From Streptomyces sp. CT34 (GTDB lineage: Bacteria; Actinomycetota; Actinomycetes; Streptomycetales; Streptomycetaceae): a stretch of 64,000 nucleotides of DNA. The stretch covers positions 5,882,842 to 5,946,841 of the forward strand of contig NZ_KN708638.1 in NCBI RefSeq assembly GCF_000805335.1. Reading direction: 5' to 3'. Below, piece by piece: positions 42,922-52,486 of this stretch. A model generated the notes under the pieces. That model did no database searches and was not told where the DNA came from. It was given only the letters and a program-made list of their open reading frames with translations. Position 1 is the stretch's first letter, and each line of letters begins with the position of its first letter. A program made the translations under genes and the position numbers.

Positions 42922-44004
42922 GTGAGCACCACCAGCAGGATCACCGCGGCAGCGCTCGCCGCCGCGGCCGGCATGGCCGCGCTCTCCGCGTGCGGCACCA
43001 CGGGGAGCAGCGGCGGGAGTGCGGACGCCAAGACCGTCACGCTCGTCAGCCATGACTCGTTCAATGCCTCCAAGTCCGTACTGGCCGCCTTCGAGAGGGA
43101 GAGCGGCTACAAGGTCAAGGTGCTCAAGGGCGGGGATGCCGGCAAGGCCGTCAACCAGGCGATCCTGTCCAAGGACAACCCGCAGGGCGATGTCTTCTTC
43201 GGCATCGACAACACCCTGCTCTCCCGCGGCCTGAAGGCGGGCATCTTCAGCCCGTACCAAGCGAAGGGGCTGGACAGCGTCCCGGCCGACCTCCAGCTCG
43301 ACAAGGACGCGCACCGCGTCACGCCCCTCGACTACGGCGACATCTGCGTCAACTACGACCGCGCCTACTTCACCCAGCACAAGATCGCGCCGCCGCAGAC
43401 CTTCGACGATCTGCTCAAGCCCCAGTACAAGGGGCTGCTCGTCACGGAGAATTCCGCGACCTCCTCTCCGGGGCTCGCCTTCCAGCTCGGGACCGTCGCG
43501 AAGTACGGCGACGCCGGCTGGCAGGACTACTGGAAGAAGCTCAAGGCCAACGGGGCCGAGGTCGTCAACAGCTGGGAACAGGCGTACAACGAGCGCTTCT
43601 CGGGCTCCGCGGCCGGTAAGGGCAAGGGGGACAAGCCGCTGGTCGTCTCCTACGCGTCCAGCCCGCCCGCCGAGGTGATGGGCAAGAACCCGCCACCCAA
43701 GGAAGCGCCCACCGGTGTCGCCACCGGCACCTGCTTCCGACAGATCGAATTCGGCGGCCTGCTCAAGGGCGCGAAGAACGAGAAGGGTGGCAGGGCACTG
43801 CTGGACTTCCTGCTGTCCAAGCAGTTCCAGGAGGACATGCCGCTCCAGATGTTCGTCAACCCGGCACGCCAGGGTGCCAAGGTGCCGGAGCTGTTCACCA
43901 AGTACGGCGCGACGATCGACAAGCCGACGACGCTGGCACCGGAGACGATCTCCAAGAACCGTGAACAGTGGATCAAGCAGTGGTCCTCGCTCGTTCTGAA
44001 GTAG
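42922..44004 (+). CDS. thiB: Thiamine-type ABC transporter substrate-binding lipoprotein
   Basis: A 360-residue lipoprotein: signal MSTTSRITAAALAAAAGMAA with lipobox ALSAC (Cys24). The mature part resembles ThiB and iron(III)-type periplasmic proteins (VTLVSHDSFNASKSVLAAFE, GGDAGKAVNQAILSKDNPQG, DVFFGIDNTLLSRGLKAG, PLDYGDICVNYDRAYF). The ligand is inferred from the TPP riboswitch upstream, so thiamine or a phosphate ester is likely. GTG at 42922. First gene of a three-gene operon with permease and ATPase. Confidence 0.93.
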   Translation: MSTTSRITAAALAAAAGMAALSACGTTGSSGGSADAKTVTLVSHDSFNASKSVLAAFERESGYKVKVLKGGDAGKAVNQAILSKDNPQGDVFFGIDNTLLSRGLKAGIFSPYQAKGLDSVPADLQLDKDAHRVTPLDYGDICVNYDRAYFTQHKIAPPQTFDDLLKPQYKGLLVTENSATSSPGLAFQLGTVAKYGDAGWQDYWKKLKANGAEVVNSWEQAYNERFSGSAAGKGKGDKPLVVSYASSPPAEVMGKNPPPKEAPTGVATGTCFRQIEFGGLLKGAKNEKGGRALLDFLLSKQFQEDMPLQMFVNPARQGAKVPELFTKYGATIDKPTTLAPETISKNREQWIKQWSSLVLK

Positions 44005-45707
44005 CCCGCGCCCGCCTCGGGAGGCCCGCGCGGGAAACGGCGGTGCGGCTCGGCCTGATGGCTGTGCCGCTCGCCTTCTTCGCGCTGTTCTTCGCCTTCC
44101 CCGTCGTCGCGATCGTCGGGCGGGGGCTGAAGGACGGCGGACAGTGGCAGCTCGGCCGGCTCGGTGCCGTACTGGGCGACCCGGATGTCCTTCACGTGCT
44201 GTGGTTCACGCTCTGGCAGGCAGCCGCCTCGACCGTACTGACCCTGCTGATCGCCCTGCCCGGCGCCTATGTCTTCGCGCGCTTCGACTTCCCCGGCAAA
44301 CGGCTGCTCCGGGCGGTGGTGGCAGTGCCGTTCGTGCTGCCGACCGTCGTCGTCGGCTCGGCGTTCCTCGCACTGGTCGGCAGGGGCGGGCTGCTGGACG
44401 ATCTGTGGGGCATACGGCTGGATACCTCGGTGTGGGCGATCCTGCTGGCGCACGTCTTCTTCAACTACGCGGTGGTCGTCCGCACCGTCGGTGGGCTCTG
44501 GAGCCAGCTCGATCCGCGCCAGGAAGAGGCGGCGCGCGTGCTCGGCGCCGGACGGTTCGCGGCCTGGCGGTGGGTGACACTGCCGGCGCTGGGGCCGGCC
44601 GTCGCGGCGGCTGCGCTGATGGTGTTCCTCTTCACCTTCACCTCCTTCGGCGTGGTGCAGATTCTGGGCGGCCCCACCTTCTCGACGCTCGAGGTGGAGA
44701 TCTACCGGCAGACCGCCGAATTCCTGGATCTGCCGTCGGCAGCAGTTCTGACGCTGATTCAGTTCGCCGCGGTGCTGGGGCTGCTGGCGCTGCATGCCTG
44801 GACCGTGCGCCGGCGGGAATCCACGCTGCGACTGGTGGACGCCTCGCAGACCGCACACCGACCGCGCGGCCATGGCCAGTGGGCACTGCTGTGGGGCACG
44901 CTCGCGGTCATCGCCGTGCTGCTCGTCCTGCCGCTGGCCGTGCTCGTCGAGCGGTCCTTCGCCGGGCCCGACGGCTACGGGCTGGTCTTCTACAGGACGC
45001 TCCGCTCCGCGGCAGCCGCCGACAGCACCTTCGCCGTCGCGCCGCTCGACGCCGTGTGGAACTCCCTTGCCTACGGCGCGGCGGCCACCGTGATCGCCGT
45101 GCTGGTGGGCGGGCTGGCGGCAGCAGCCCTGACACGTCCTTGGCCCCGCGCCGGCCCGTCCCGGCGGACCTCGACGGTCGGCAGGTTCGTCCGCGGCTTC
45201 GACGCGCTGCTGATGCTGCCGCTGGGGGTCTCCGCCGTGACCGTCGGCTTCGGCTTTCTGATCACCCTCGACAAGCCGCCACTGGATCTGCGTGGTTCCT
45301 GGTGGCTGGTGCCGCTCGCACAGGCCCTGGTGGGGGTGCCGTTCGTGGTCCGGACGATGCTGCCCGTACTGCGGGCGGTCGACGGGCGGCTGCGCGAGGC
45401 GGCGGCCGTTCTCGGAGCCTCGCCATGGCGGGTCTGGCGCGAGGTGGACCTGCCGATGGTGCGTCGGGCGCTGCTGATCGCGGCGGGCTTCGCCTTCGCC
45501 GTTTCGCTCGGGGAGTTCGGCGCGACCGTCTTCATCGCGCGGCCGGACCACCCCACGCTGCCGGTGGCCGTGGCACGGCTGCTGGGGCGTGCCGGGGAGC
45601 TCAACTACGGGCAGGCGATGGCCCTGTCGGCCATTCTGATGGTGGTGTGCGCCGGTGCCCTGCTGGCCCTGGAGCGCATCCGCACCGACCACTCCGGGGA
45701 GTTCTAG
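43968..45707 (+). CDS. thiP: Thiamine-type ABC transporter permease, two-domain
   Basis: A 579-residue permease with about 12 helices built from two fused permease halves. Each half has an EAA loop: QEEAARVLGAGRFAAWRWVT in the first, and REAAAVLGASPWRVWREVDL in the second. This ThiP-like duplication is usual for thiamine and iron(III) transporters. The start is uncertain: GTG at 43968, 43980 or 44043 all lie near the thiB end, the first two overlapping it; none has a strong ribosome site, implying coupling. Ends immediately before the ATPase start. Confidence 0.92.
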   Translation: MDQAVVLARSEVARARLGRPARETAVRLGLMAVPLAFFALFFAFPVVAIVGRGLKDGGQWQLGRLGAVLGDPDVLHVLWFTLWQAAASTVLTLLIALPGAYVFARFDFPGKRLLRAVVAVPFVLPTVVVGSAFLALVGRGGLLDDLWGIRLDTSVWAILLAHVFFNYAVVVRTVGGLWSQLDPRQEEAARVLGAGRFAAWRWVTLPALGPAVAAAALMVFLFTFTSFGVVQILGGPTFSTLEVEIYRQTAEFLDLPSAAVLTLIQFAAVLGLLALHAWTVRRRESTLRLVDASQTAHRPRGHGQWALLWGTLAVIAVLLVLPLAVLVERSFAGPDGYGLVFYRTLRSAAAADSTFAVAPLDAVWNSLAYGAAATVIAVLVGGLAAAALTRPWPRAGPSRRTSTVGRFVRGFDALLMLPLGVSAVTVGFGFLITLDKPPLDLRGSWWLVPLAQALVGVPFVVRTMLPVLRAVDGRLREAAAVLGASPWRVWREVDLPMVRRALLIAAGFAFAVSLGEFGATVFIARPDHPTLPVAVARLLGRAGELNYGQAMALSAILMVVCAGALLALERIRTDHSGEF

Positions 45708-46778
45708 ATGACGGCGCAGGCCGGAAGCACGGCACGGGGACTGCTGCGGCTGGGCGGGGTGACCGTCCGCTTCGGCACACCCGGCGGGCGCCCGGCGCTC
45801 GACGCGGTGGACCTCGATGTCGCCGCGCGGGAAATCGTGTGCGTCCTCGGGCCCAGTGGTAGCGGCAAATCCACACTGCTGCGGGTGGTGGCCGGACTGC
45901 AGCATGCCGATGCGGGCGAGGTACTGCTGGAGGGGCGGGACCAGACGGGGGTACCGACGCATCGGCGTGGCGTCGGGCTGATGTTCCAGGACCACCAGCT
46001 CTTCCCACAGCGCGATGTCGCGGGGAACGTCGCCTTCGGGCTGCGGATGCGGCGCTCCTCGCGCGCCGAGCAGGAGCGTACGGTCGCCGAACTGCTCGAC
46101 CTCGTCGGGCTCCCCGGTGCCCAGCGGCGGGCCGTTGCCTCGCTGTCCGGTGGTGAACAGCAGCGGGTCGCACTGGCCCGTGCGCTCGCTCCGCGCCCCC
46201 GGTTGCTGATGCTCGACGAGCCGCTCGGTCAGCTGGACCGCGGGCTGCGCGAACGCCTCGTCGTCGAACTGCGGCGGCTCTTCAGAGAGTTGGGTACCAC
46301 CGTGCTCGCCGTCACCCACGACCAGGGCGAGGCCTTCGCTCTCGCCGACCGGGTCGTGGTGATGCAGGACGGCAGGGTCGCGCAGAGCGGAACCCCTCTG
46401 GAGGTCTGGCAGCGGCCCGCCACGGAATTCGTCGCCCGCTTCCTCGGCTTCGACAACGTGGTCGAGGCGACGGTGCAGGGCGGAGCCGCGGTCACGCCCT
46501 GGGGCAAGGTGCCGGTGCCGGAGGACACTTCGAACGGCCCCTGCCGCCTGCTGGTACGCCCCGCCGGCGTACGGCTGACGTCCCCGGCGGACGGATTGCC
46601 CTGCACGGTCGCTGCCCGGACGTTCCGCGGCACTCATGTCGCACTGCTGCTTGAGCCGGCGGGTGGACCGCAGATGGAAGCCGCCTGCCCACTTCGCGAT
46701 GCGCCGGAGACGGGAGCGCGGGTAGGGGTTTCGTTCGCCGCCGAGGACGTGGTGGTGCTGGACGCCTCGGTGGAGTAA
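45708..46778 (+). CDS. Thiamine-type ABC transporter ATP-binding protein
   Basis: A 356-residue ATPase energising the upstream permease. Walker A GPSGSGKSTLLRVVAG near 47, Q-loop in GLMFQDHQLFPQRDV, signature LSGGEQQRVALARALA, Walker B LLMLDEPLGQLDR and H-loop AVTHDQGEAFAL are all intact. A C-terminal beta domain (TOBE-like) follows residue 250. The ATG directly follows the permease stop. Third gene of the riboswitch-controlled operon. Confidence 0.94.
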   Translation: MTAQAGSTARGLLRLGGVTVRFGTPGGRPALDAVDLDVAAREIVCVLGPSGSGKSTLLRVVAGLQHADAGEVLLEGRDQTGVPTHRRGVGLMFQDHQLFPQRDVAGNVAFGLRMRRSSRAEQERTVAELLDLVGLPGAQRRAVASLSGGEQQRVALARALAPRPRLLMLDEPLGQLDRGLRERLVVELRRLFRELGTTVLAVTHDQGEAFALADRVVVMQDGRVAQSGTPLEVWQRPATEFVARFLGFDNVVEATVQGGAAVTPWGKVPVPEDTSNGPCRLLVRPAGVRLTSPADGLPCTVAARTFRGTHVALLLEPAGGPQMEAACPLRDAPETGARVGVSFAAEDVVVLDASVE

Positions 46779-46833
46779 CCGCGTGAAGTGCCGCTGCTGT
46801 GGCATGGATTGCTCCTGAAGGGTCGGCTCGCCG

Positions 46834-47520
46834 CTAGGTGCGAGGGGGAGGGTGGGGACGTCGGCCCTGCGGGACGACCAGGCCCAGCTCGTAGGCGAGA
46901 ATCACCGCCTGGGCACGATCACGCAGGCCCATCTTCGTGAAGAGCCGGTTGATATGGGTCTTGACGGTGTGATCGGTGATCGTCAGCCGCGCGGCGATCT
47001 CTCCGTTGGACAGTCCTTGGGCGATGTGCACGAGCACCTCCACCTCGCGGCTGGTCAGCTCCTCGACCGTGCGGACCGGCACCGGCGCCGACCGCTGTTT
47101 GACGAATTCCGCGATCAGCCGCTTGGTCAGCTCGGGTGCGAGCAGCGCATTGCCCTCCGCCACGATCCTGACGGCATGTAGGAGTTCGGGGAATGTGGTG
47201 TCCTTGAGGAGGAATCCGCTGGCTCCGGCCGCGAGCGCGTCATAGACGTACTCGTCGAGGCCGAACGTCGTCAGCATCAGCGCCTTGGTCGTGCCTCCGG
47301 ACGCCCGGGTGATCTCCCGTGCGGCCTCGATGCCGTTCTTGTGTGGCATACGGATGTCCAGCAGCGCCAGGTCGGGGCGTCGCTCCGCGGCGAGACGGAT
47401 GGCCTGCACACCGTCCTCCGCCTCACCCACCACCTCGATGTCGTCCTGTGTGCCCAGCAGATTGACGAAGCCGGTGCGGACGATCGCCTGGTCGTCGGCG
47501 ACGATTGCTCTGATCACCAC
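46834..47520 (-). CDS. NarL/LuxR-type response regulator
   Basis: A 228-residue regulator: receiver domain with acidic pair DD near 9-10, phospho-acceptor Asp55 in LALLDIRMPH, conserved Thr in LMLTTFG and Lys in FLLKD. A LuxR-type helix-turn-helix follows (LTSREVEVLVHIAQGLSNGE, then VKTHINRLFTKMGLRDRAQA). The GTG start overlaps the kinase stop by 7 nt, so the pair is co-translated. Likely targets include itself or the divergent GT87-type gene; this is inference. Confidence 0.94.
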   Translation of the reverse strand: MVIRAIVADDQAIVRTGFVNLLGTQDDIEVVGEAEDGVQAIRLAAERRPDLALLDIRMPHKNGIEAAREITRASGGTTKALMLTTFGLDEYVYDALAAGASGFLLKDTTFPELLHAVRIVAEGNALLAPELTKRLIAEFVKQRSAPVPVRTVEELTSREVEVLVHIAQGLSNGEIAARLTITDHTVKTHINRLFTKMGLRDRAQAVILAYELGLVVPQGRRPHPPPRT

Positions 47521-48668
47521 GGGAGCTCCGCTTCCACGAGAAAACCGCCTTGCGGGCCGCGGCCGGCGGTGAGCTTCCCGCCGAGCAGTGCCGCCCGCTC
47601 GTGCATGCCGACCAGGCCATGGCCGGAGTGGGCCACACCCGGCGGACCCGGCCCGTCGTCCGCGATCCGCACCGCCAGCCGGTCGGACGCGTAGTCGATC
47701 TCCACCACCGCATGAGCACCCGGGGCGTGCCTCCGCACGTTGGTCAGCCCCTCCTGCACGATGCGGTAGGCGGACAGCTCGCAGGACGTGGGCAACTCGA
47801 CCCGATCTCCACTGATCCGCAATTCGACCGCGCCGCCGACCGAACGGTGTTGCGTGATGAGCTCGTCCAGCGCATCGAGGGTCGGCTGGGGAGCCGTACC
47901 GGCCTTGTCATCGGGCCCCGTGCGCAGCACGCCCAGCAGCCTGCGCAGCTCGGCCATCGAGGACCGGGCCGAAGCAGCGATCTGCTGGAAACCCTCGCGG
48001 GCCTGCGGCGAGAGGTCCGGGGTGGTGTAGGTGGCGCTCTCCGCCTGCACGGCGATCACCGAAACCGAGTGCGAGACGACATCGTGCAGTTCGCGCGCTA
48101 TCGCCGCCCGTTCGGACTCGGCGGCCTGCCGGCGCTCCATCGCGATCACCCGCGCCTGTGCGTTCGCCCGCTCGCGCTGTGTCTCTTCGCGCGCGCGTAC
48201 CGCGTCACCCATCGATACCGCGGCCAGGATCGCCACGGTCAGTACGAACCATTCGGCGAACAGATCGATGCGGTACGTCTGCGGATGCCACGTCGCGATG
48301 TGCCACAGGTTCACCACGAGAGACAGCACAGAGCCGCCGCCGACGAGAATCGCCGGATGCGCCACACGGTGGCGTCCGAGGGTGTAGCAGCCCATGAGAG
48401 CGCTCACGGTCGCCGCGACATAGAGGTCCGTTCCGGCCGCGAAACTCAACAGGGTCGCCACAACCGAAAGGACCGCGGTGGCCGGGTGCGCGCGACGCCA
48501 CGGCAGCACCGCTGCGGACACCAGCACATCGGACGCGATCACCGCGGAATGCCGGGGCACCACCACCAGCTCCACGGCGGCGAACGCCGTGAGTGCTCCG
48601 CCGGAGACCCAGGGATAAGCGGACGACGCGACCCATGCGCGCAGCCGCTGCCGGAGAGATTTGCTCAT
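47514..48668 (-). CDS. Sensor histidine kinase (HisKA_3 type)
   Basis: A 384-residue membrane kinase. About five or six hydrophobic segments occupy residues 15-160. A coiled-coil-like linker (REETQRERANAQARVIAMER) leads to the phospho-acceptor box ARELHDVVSHSVSVIAVQAE. The C-terminal HATPase domain has DDGPGPPG and GHGLVGMHERAALLGG. No extracellular sensor domain is visible, so the signal is probably sensed in the membrane. Pairs with the overlapping response regulator. Confidence 0.93.
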   Translation of the reverse strand: MSKSLRQRLRAWVASSAYPWVSGGALTAFAAVELVVVPRHSAVIASDVLVSAAVLPWRRAHPATAVLSVVATLLSFAAGTDLYVAATVSALMGCYTLGRHRVAHPAILVGGGSVLSLVVNLWHIATWHPQTYRIDLFAEWFVLTVAILAAVSMGDAVRAREETQRERANAQARVIAMERRQAAESERAAIARELHDVVSHSVSVIAVQAESATYTTPDLSPQAREGFQQIAASARSSMAELRRLLGVLRTGPDDKAGTAPQPTLDALDELITQHRSVGGAVELRISGDRVELPTSCELSAYRIVQEGLTNVRRHAPGAHAVVEIDYASDRLAVRIADDGPGPPGVAHSGHGLVGMHERAALLGGKLTAGRGPQGGFLVEAELPW

Positions 48669-48829
48669 GCCTTTATCTTTCGGGATCTCCGCAGCTCATA
48701 CGTCGCCGCACGGGTTGATCCATCGTAGGGATGTCATGCCACGGGTTGACCCGGAAGTTCGGTTGCTCGTTTGACGCTCCGCCCTTCCGCCGTCCATAGC
48801 CTCGTGATCAAGGCGAGGACGGGAGTGTC

Positions 48830-50221
48830 ATGAACGAGCAACTGGACTGTGAATCAAGGGAATTGAAGCAATGTTGCGCAACGGTGAGTGCTGCACGCCG
48901 GCGGTGGCGCGCAATTCGCGGGTGCGGGAACCATGAGGTCTCGGCGTGGAGCGCGTGCGCGGTCACCGCGCTCGGACTGGGACTCGCCACCACGCTTGCC
49001 ACGCACCGGACATGGGGCCTCATCGCCGCGGCCGGATACGGCTGTGCGGCAATGGCCGCGGCGTTCCGCGCGCGGGGACGGAACAAGCCGCGTGCTCCGG
49101 CAGTCTCCGCTCATCTGCCCGCGGCGGTGGCCGTGGCGGGCTCCGTGATACTGCCCCTTGCCGTCCTCGCGCTGAGCGGCAGGGCGCAACTGGAGGTGTC
49201 GGTCGTCGAGCGCGCGGGCGGCCTGCTGCTGTCGTCCGGCAGCCCCTACGTTCCCACGCCGTCCGAAGTGGCCGACTACAACCCCTATCTGCCGGGCATG
49301 GCGGTCTTCGGTCTGCCCCATGCGATCTTCGGAGCCCGGCAGTTGGCGGACGCCCGATGGTGGATGGCGGGCGCTTTCCTCCTCTCCATGACCGGCGCGG
49401 CGGTAACGCTGCTTCGCGGAGTGCCGAGAGGCCCTGGTGCGCCCCGGAGAAACCGGGCCACCGCCCGTGGGAACGGCACACTCGCACTGACCCGGCTCGC
49501 TGCCTGCCCGATAGTGGCTCTGCCGCTGGCCGTTGGAGGCATAGACCTGCCGGTGATCGGCCTCATGTGCTGGGGACTTGCGACGGCCGGCTGCGGAATG
49601 CCATGGCGTGCGGGGCTGTTGCTGGGCGCCGCGGCAGCGCTGAAGTGGACGGCCTGGCCTGCGATACCGGTGGCCATCGTCCTGCTGGTGATGCGTGACG
49701 GGTGGCGCCGTGCGCTGACATGCGGCGCTGTCACGGCCATGACGGTATCGACGGCGGTACTGCCCTTCGTCCTCACCACCCCACGCTCCTTCGCCGAGAA
49801 CGTCCTGGCGTTCCCACTGGGACTCGGCGCGACGGCATCACCCGCCGAGAGCCCCCTTCCCGGGCACCTCCTGGCCGCGTATGTGCCCGGCGGCAGGCTG
49901 ATCGCGATGGCCCTCCTGGCGGTCGCGGCCCTCACTGTCGCCGCTTCCCTGCTGATACGGCCACCGCGCACGGTCCGCGCGGCGGCCGACCGGCTGGCGA
50001 TCGGCCTCGCGCTGGCCATGGCACTGATGCCGGCCACCCGCTTCGGCTACCTCGTCTATCCGCTGGTGCTGTGGGTCTGGCCCCGCCTCTGTCAGTCCGC
50101 GGTGGATGCACACCCCGCGAGCCGACTCCGGACGCCGGAGCCATCCCCGTTGGAGAACGCGCTGCCCGCCGACGCCGCGACGGAGCGCCACCTCCCCGAA
50201 CCAAGAGAGAAGGCAGCCTGA
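48830..50221 (+). CDS. GT87/DUF2029-like polytopic membrane protein
   Basis: A 463-residue protein with about 10 hydrophobic segments from residue 40 onward. A large loop after the second or third pair contains SSGSPYVPTPSEVADYNPYLP, where GT-C type polyprenol-dependent mannosyltransferases (GT87, PimE-like) carry catalytic acidic residues. LKWTAWPAIPVAIVLLV and NVLAFPLGLG fit that family. ATG at 48830 follows GGGAG. Upstream TTGACG (48771) and CATAGC, 18 nt apart, may be its promoter. Its stop overlaps the glycosyltransferase ATG (TGATG), pointing to a shared glycan or glycolipid pathway. Confidence 0.8.
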   Translation: MNEQLDCESRELKQCCATVSAARRRWRAIRGCGNHEVSAWSACAVTALGLGLATTLATHRTWGLIAAAGYGCAAMAAAFRARGRNKPRAPAVSAHLPAAVAVAGSVILPLAVLALSGRAQLEVSVVERAGGLLLSSGSPYVPTPSEVADYNPYLPGMAVFGLPHAIFGARQLADARWWMAGAFLLSMTGAAVTLLRGVPRGPGAPRRNRATARGNGTLALTRLAACPIVALPLAVGGIDLPVIGLMCWGLATAGCGMPWRAGLLLGAAAALKWTAWPAIPVAIVLLVMRDGWRRALTCGAVTAMTVSTAVLPFVLTTPRSFAENVLAFPLGLGATASPAESPLPGHLLAAYVPGGRLIAMALLAVAALTVAASLLIRPPRTVRAAADRLAIGLALAMALMPATRFGYLVYPLVLWVWPRLCQSAVDAHPASRLRTPEPSPLENALPADAATERHLPEPREKAA

Positions 50222-51351
50222 TGCCCCGCACCCTCATCGTTACCAACGACTTCCCACCCCGTCAGGGCGGGATCGAGACCTTCGTGCATGTCATGGCCAA
50301 CCGCTTCCCGCGCGATGCGGTGGTCGTCTGCACCTCGGCCGAGCCGGAGGCAGCCGTGCACGACGCCGCCCTGCCGTTCCCGGTGATCCGCGATCCGGCC
50401 CGGATGCCGTTTCTCACACCCCGCGCCGCCTCCCGTGCCGCGGCGCTCGCCCGCCCGTACGCGTGCGACAGCGTCCGGTTCGGCGCCGCGGCACCGCTCG
50501 GTCTGATGGCGGGGCGCCTGCGGCGCGAAGCCGGCGTGGCCAAGACGGTGGCGACCACCCATGGACACGAGGTCTGGTGGGCCCGCACACCCTGTGCTCG
50601 CGGACTGGTCCGGCGGACCGGTGAACAGACGGACGTGGTGACCTTCCTCGGCAGGAGCACCCGGGAGCCCATAGCCGCCGCGCTCGGCCCCGTCACTGCG
50701 GAGCGAATGGTCAGGCTGGTCCCCGGAGTTGACGCCTCCACCTTCCGGCCGGGACTCGACGGTCGCGCCGTGCGCGAGCGCCTCGGCCTGGTTGGACGGC
50801 CAGGTGATCCTTTGTGCGGCCCGGCTCGTGCCCCGGAAGGGCCAGGACACACTGGTCCGCGCGCTGCCGCTGATCCGCCGCCAAGTGCCCGGTGCCGTAG
50901 TACTGCTGGTGGGCGGCGGTTTCTGCAAACGCAGCCTGCGCCGGCGCGCCGCAGCCGAAGGCGTCGACGATGCCGTGGTCTTCACCGGACCTCATCCGCA
51001 CCGCTCCTTGCCGTCGTTCTATGCCGCGGCCGATGTCTTCGCCATGCCGTGCCACACGCGTCGGGGCGGACTGGAGATCGAGGGTTTGGGGCTCGTCTTC
51101 CTGGAGGCCGGGGCGGCCGGCCTTCCGGTACTGGTCGGTGACTCGGGTGGTGCGCCCGACGCGGTGCGTGACGGCGAAACAGGCCATGTGGTGGACGGTC
51201 GCAGCCCGCTCGCCGTGCCGGAGCGGCTGACAGCGATGCTGGCGGACCCAGGCGCCGCCCGGGCCATGGGGGAGAAGGGGCGCTCCTGGGTCACCGCGGA
51301 TTGGGATGGGACCGTTCCTATGCACAACTGGTGCGCATGCTCGCCGGGTAA
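50221..51351 (+). pseudogene. GT4 glycosyltransferase (PimB-like) with two compensating frameshifts
   Basis: Starts MPRTLIVTNDFPPRQGGIET like actinobacterial phosphatidylinositol mannosyltransferases. Homology runs in frame 1 to about 50790 (RAVRERLGL). It continues one base later in frame 2 (DGQVILCAARLVPRKGQDTL, then EGLGLVFLEAGAAGLPVLVG) to about 51304. It then returns to frame 1 (WDRSYAQLVRMLAG, stop 51349-51351). One extra base near 50791 and one missing base near 51305 explain this. As written, translation stops at 51141 after 306 residues, losing the nucleotide-sugar domain. The even homology on both sides means either sequencing errors or a recent lesion. The repaired product would be about 376 residues. 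Confidence 0.85.
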
Positions 51352-51403
51352 AGGGCCAGAGTGGCCGAACGGCTCACCCTCGCCCCGGCCGTCGATCGCC
51401 GCG

Positions 51404-52360
51404 TCAGGCAGCCGCTCGATGCGCGCTGTCCGATGGAGCGGCGGCGATTTCCGGGGTCGAGCCGTCAATGTCGGTCGCACCGGGCTCCGGTTCCGGTTCA
51501 CCGAACCACGCGACCGCGACGGCCCCGGCCACGGCGACCACAAAACCGAGCACGGCGACCCAGGCGAAGCCCGGACGGGAGGAGTCACCGAGCCACAGCA
51601 CTCCGAGGATGCCGGGGACCACGGTCTCGCCCACCACCAGTGCCGCCGTGGCGCCGTTCACCGAACCGATCTGCAGCGCGACGGTGTGCAGATACATCCC
51701 GCCGATGCCCGCGACGAGGATCGCGTACAGCGCGGGATCGCCGAGGAGAGAGGGCAGATGGAACGGATCGATACCGTTCAGCACCCGCACGCCGACACCG
51801 AGGGCGCCGAAGCCCAGGCCGGAGAGCAGACCCGCGAGGATCGCGGCTCGCCCGCCGAGCAGTCGCACGATCAGGGTGCCGCCACCGATGATCACGACAG
51901 ACGCGACGAGCAGCCACCAGTGCGTGGTGACCGCGGTGTCGCCACCGCCCTCGTGTCCTGCGGCGGTGGCCAGCAGGACCAGTGCCGAGCAGACCACGGC
52001 GATGGAGGCCCATTCCGGCCGGGTGAGCCGGATGTTGAGGAGTTTGATGCTCAGTACGGCCGTGATCACGAGATTCGCGCTGATCACGGTCTGCGAGAGG
52101 AACAGGGGCAGCAGTCGGGCGGCGAGCGCGCCGAGCCCGAAACCTATGAAGTCCAGCACTGTGCCGACCATGAACTCCCAGGTCACGGCCGCCTTAGCGG
52201 TGGACGACAGGCTGGGGCCGCCGTGCTGGGTGATGCCGGTGCTGGATGCCTTGGCGGCTTCCCGGCGGGCGGACTTACGCGACCCCACCGCCTGCAGGAC
52301 CGAACCCGTGCCGTAGCAGGCAGATGCCGCCACGGCCGTCAGAAGGCCGATGATCACCAA
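51404..52360 (-). CDS. DMT-superfamily (EamA-like) transporter
   Basis: A 318-residue protein with about 10 membrane helices, beginning MVIIGLLTAVAASACYGTGS. It includes paired EamA-like units (TVISANLVITAVLSIKLLNI and GSVNGATAALVVGETVVPGI) and a short charged C-terminus. Typical small-molecule exporter; substrate unknown. It lies convergent to the glycosyltransferase with 52 nt between the stops. Confidence 0.88.
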   Translation of the reverse strand: MVIIGLLTAVAASACYGTGSVLQAVGSRKSARREAAKASSTGITQHGGPSLSSTAKAAVTWEFMVGTVLDFIGFGLGALAARLLPLFLSQTVISANLVITAVLSIKLLNIRLTRPEWASIAVVCSALVLLATAAGHEGGGDTAVTTHWWLLVASVVIIGGGTLIVRLLGGRAAILAGLLSGLGFGALGVGVRVLNGIDPFHLPSLLGDPALYAILVAGIGGMYLHTVALQIGSVNGATAALVVGETVVPGILGVLWLGDSSRPGFAWVAVLGFVVAVAGAVAVAWFGEPEPEPGATDIDGSTPEIAAAPSDSAHRAAA

Positions 52361-52486
52361 GAGCTCCGTTCGCGCACTGCATTACCTGTTCATTACCTGG
52401 CCTGGCAGACGCGCAATTCGGGACCGGAGTTGCCTCGGCGGGCAAACAGATCTCTCAGCGGTCAAAGGATCACGAACGGGTCCCGG

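Noticed and set aside
43650..46805. 1051-codon minus-strand open frame opposite the thiamine transporter
   Set aside because: Antisense to three well-supported ABC genes; composition is Arg/His/Gln-rich and shows no family.
50780..50800. Programmed ribosomal frameshift in the glycosyltransferase
   Set aside because: No slippery heptamer or stimulatory structure is seen, and a second opposite shift is needed to reach the native C-terminus.
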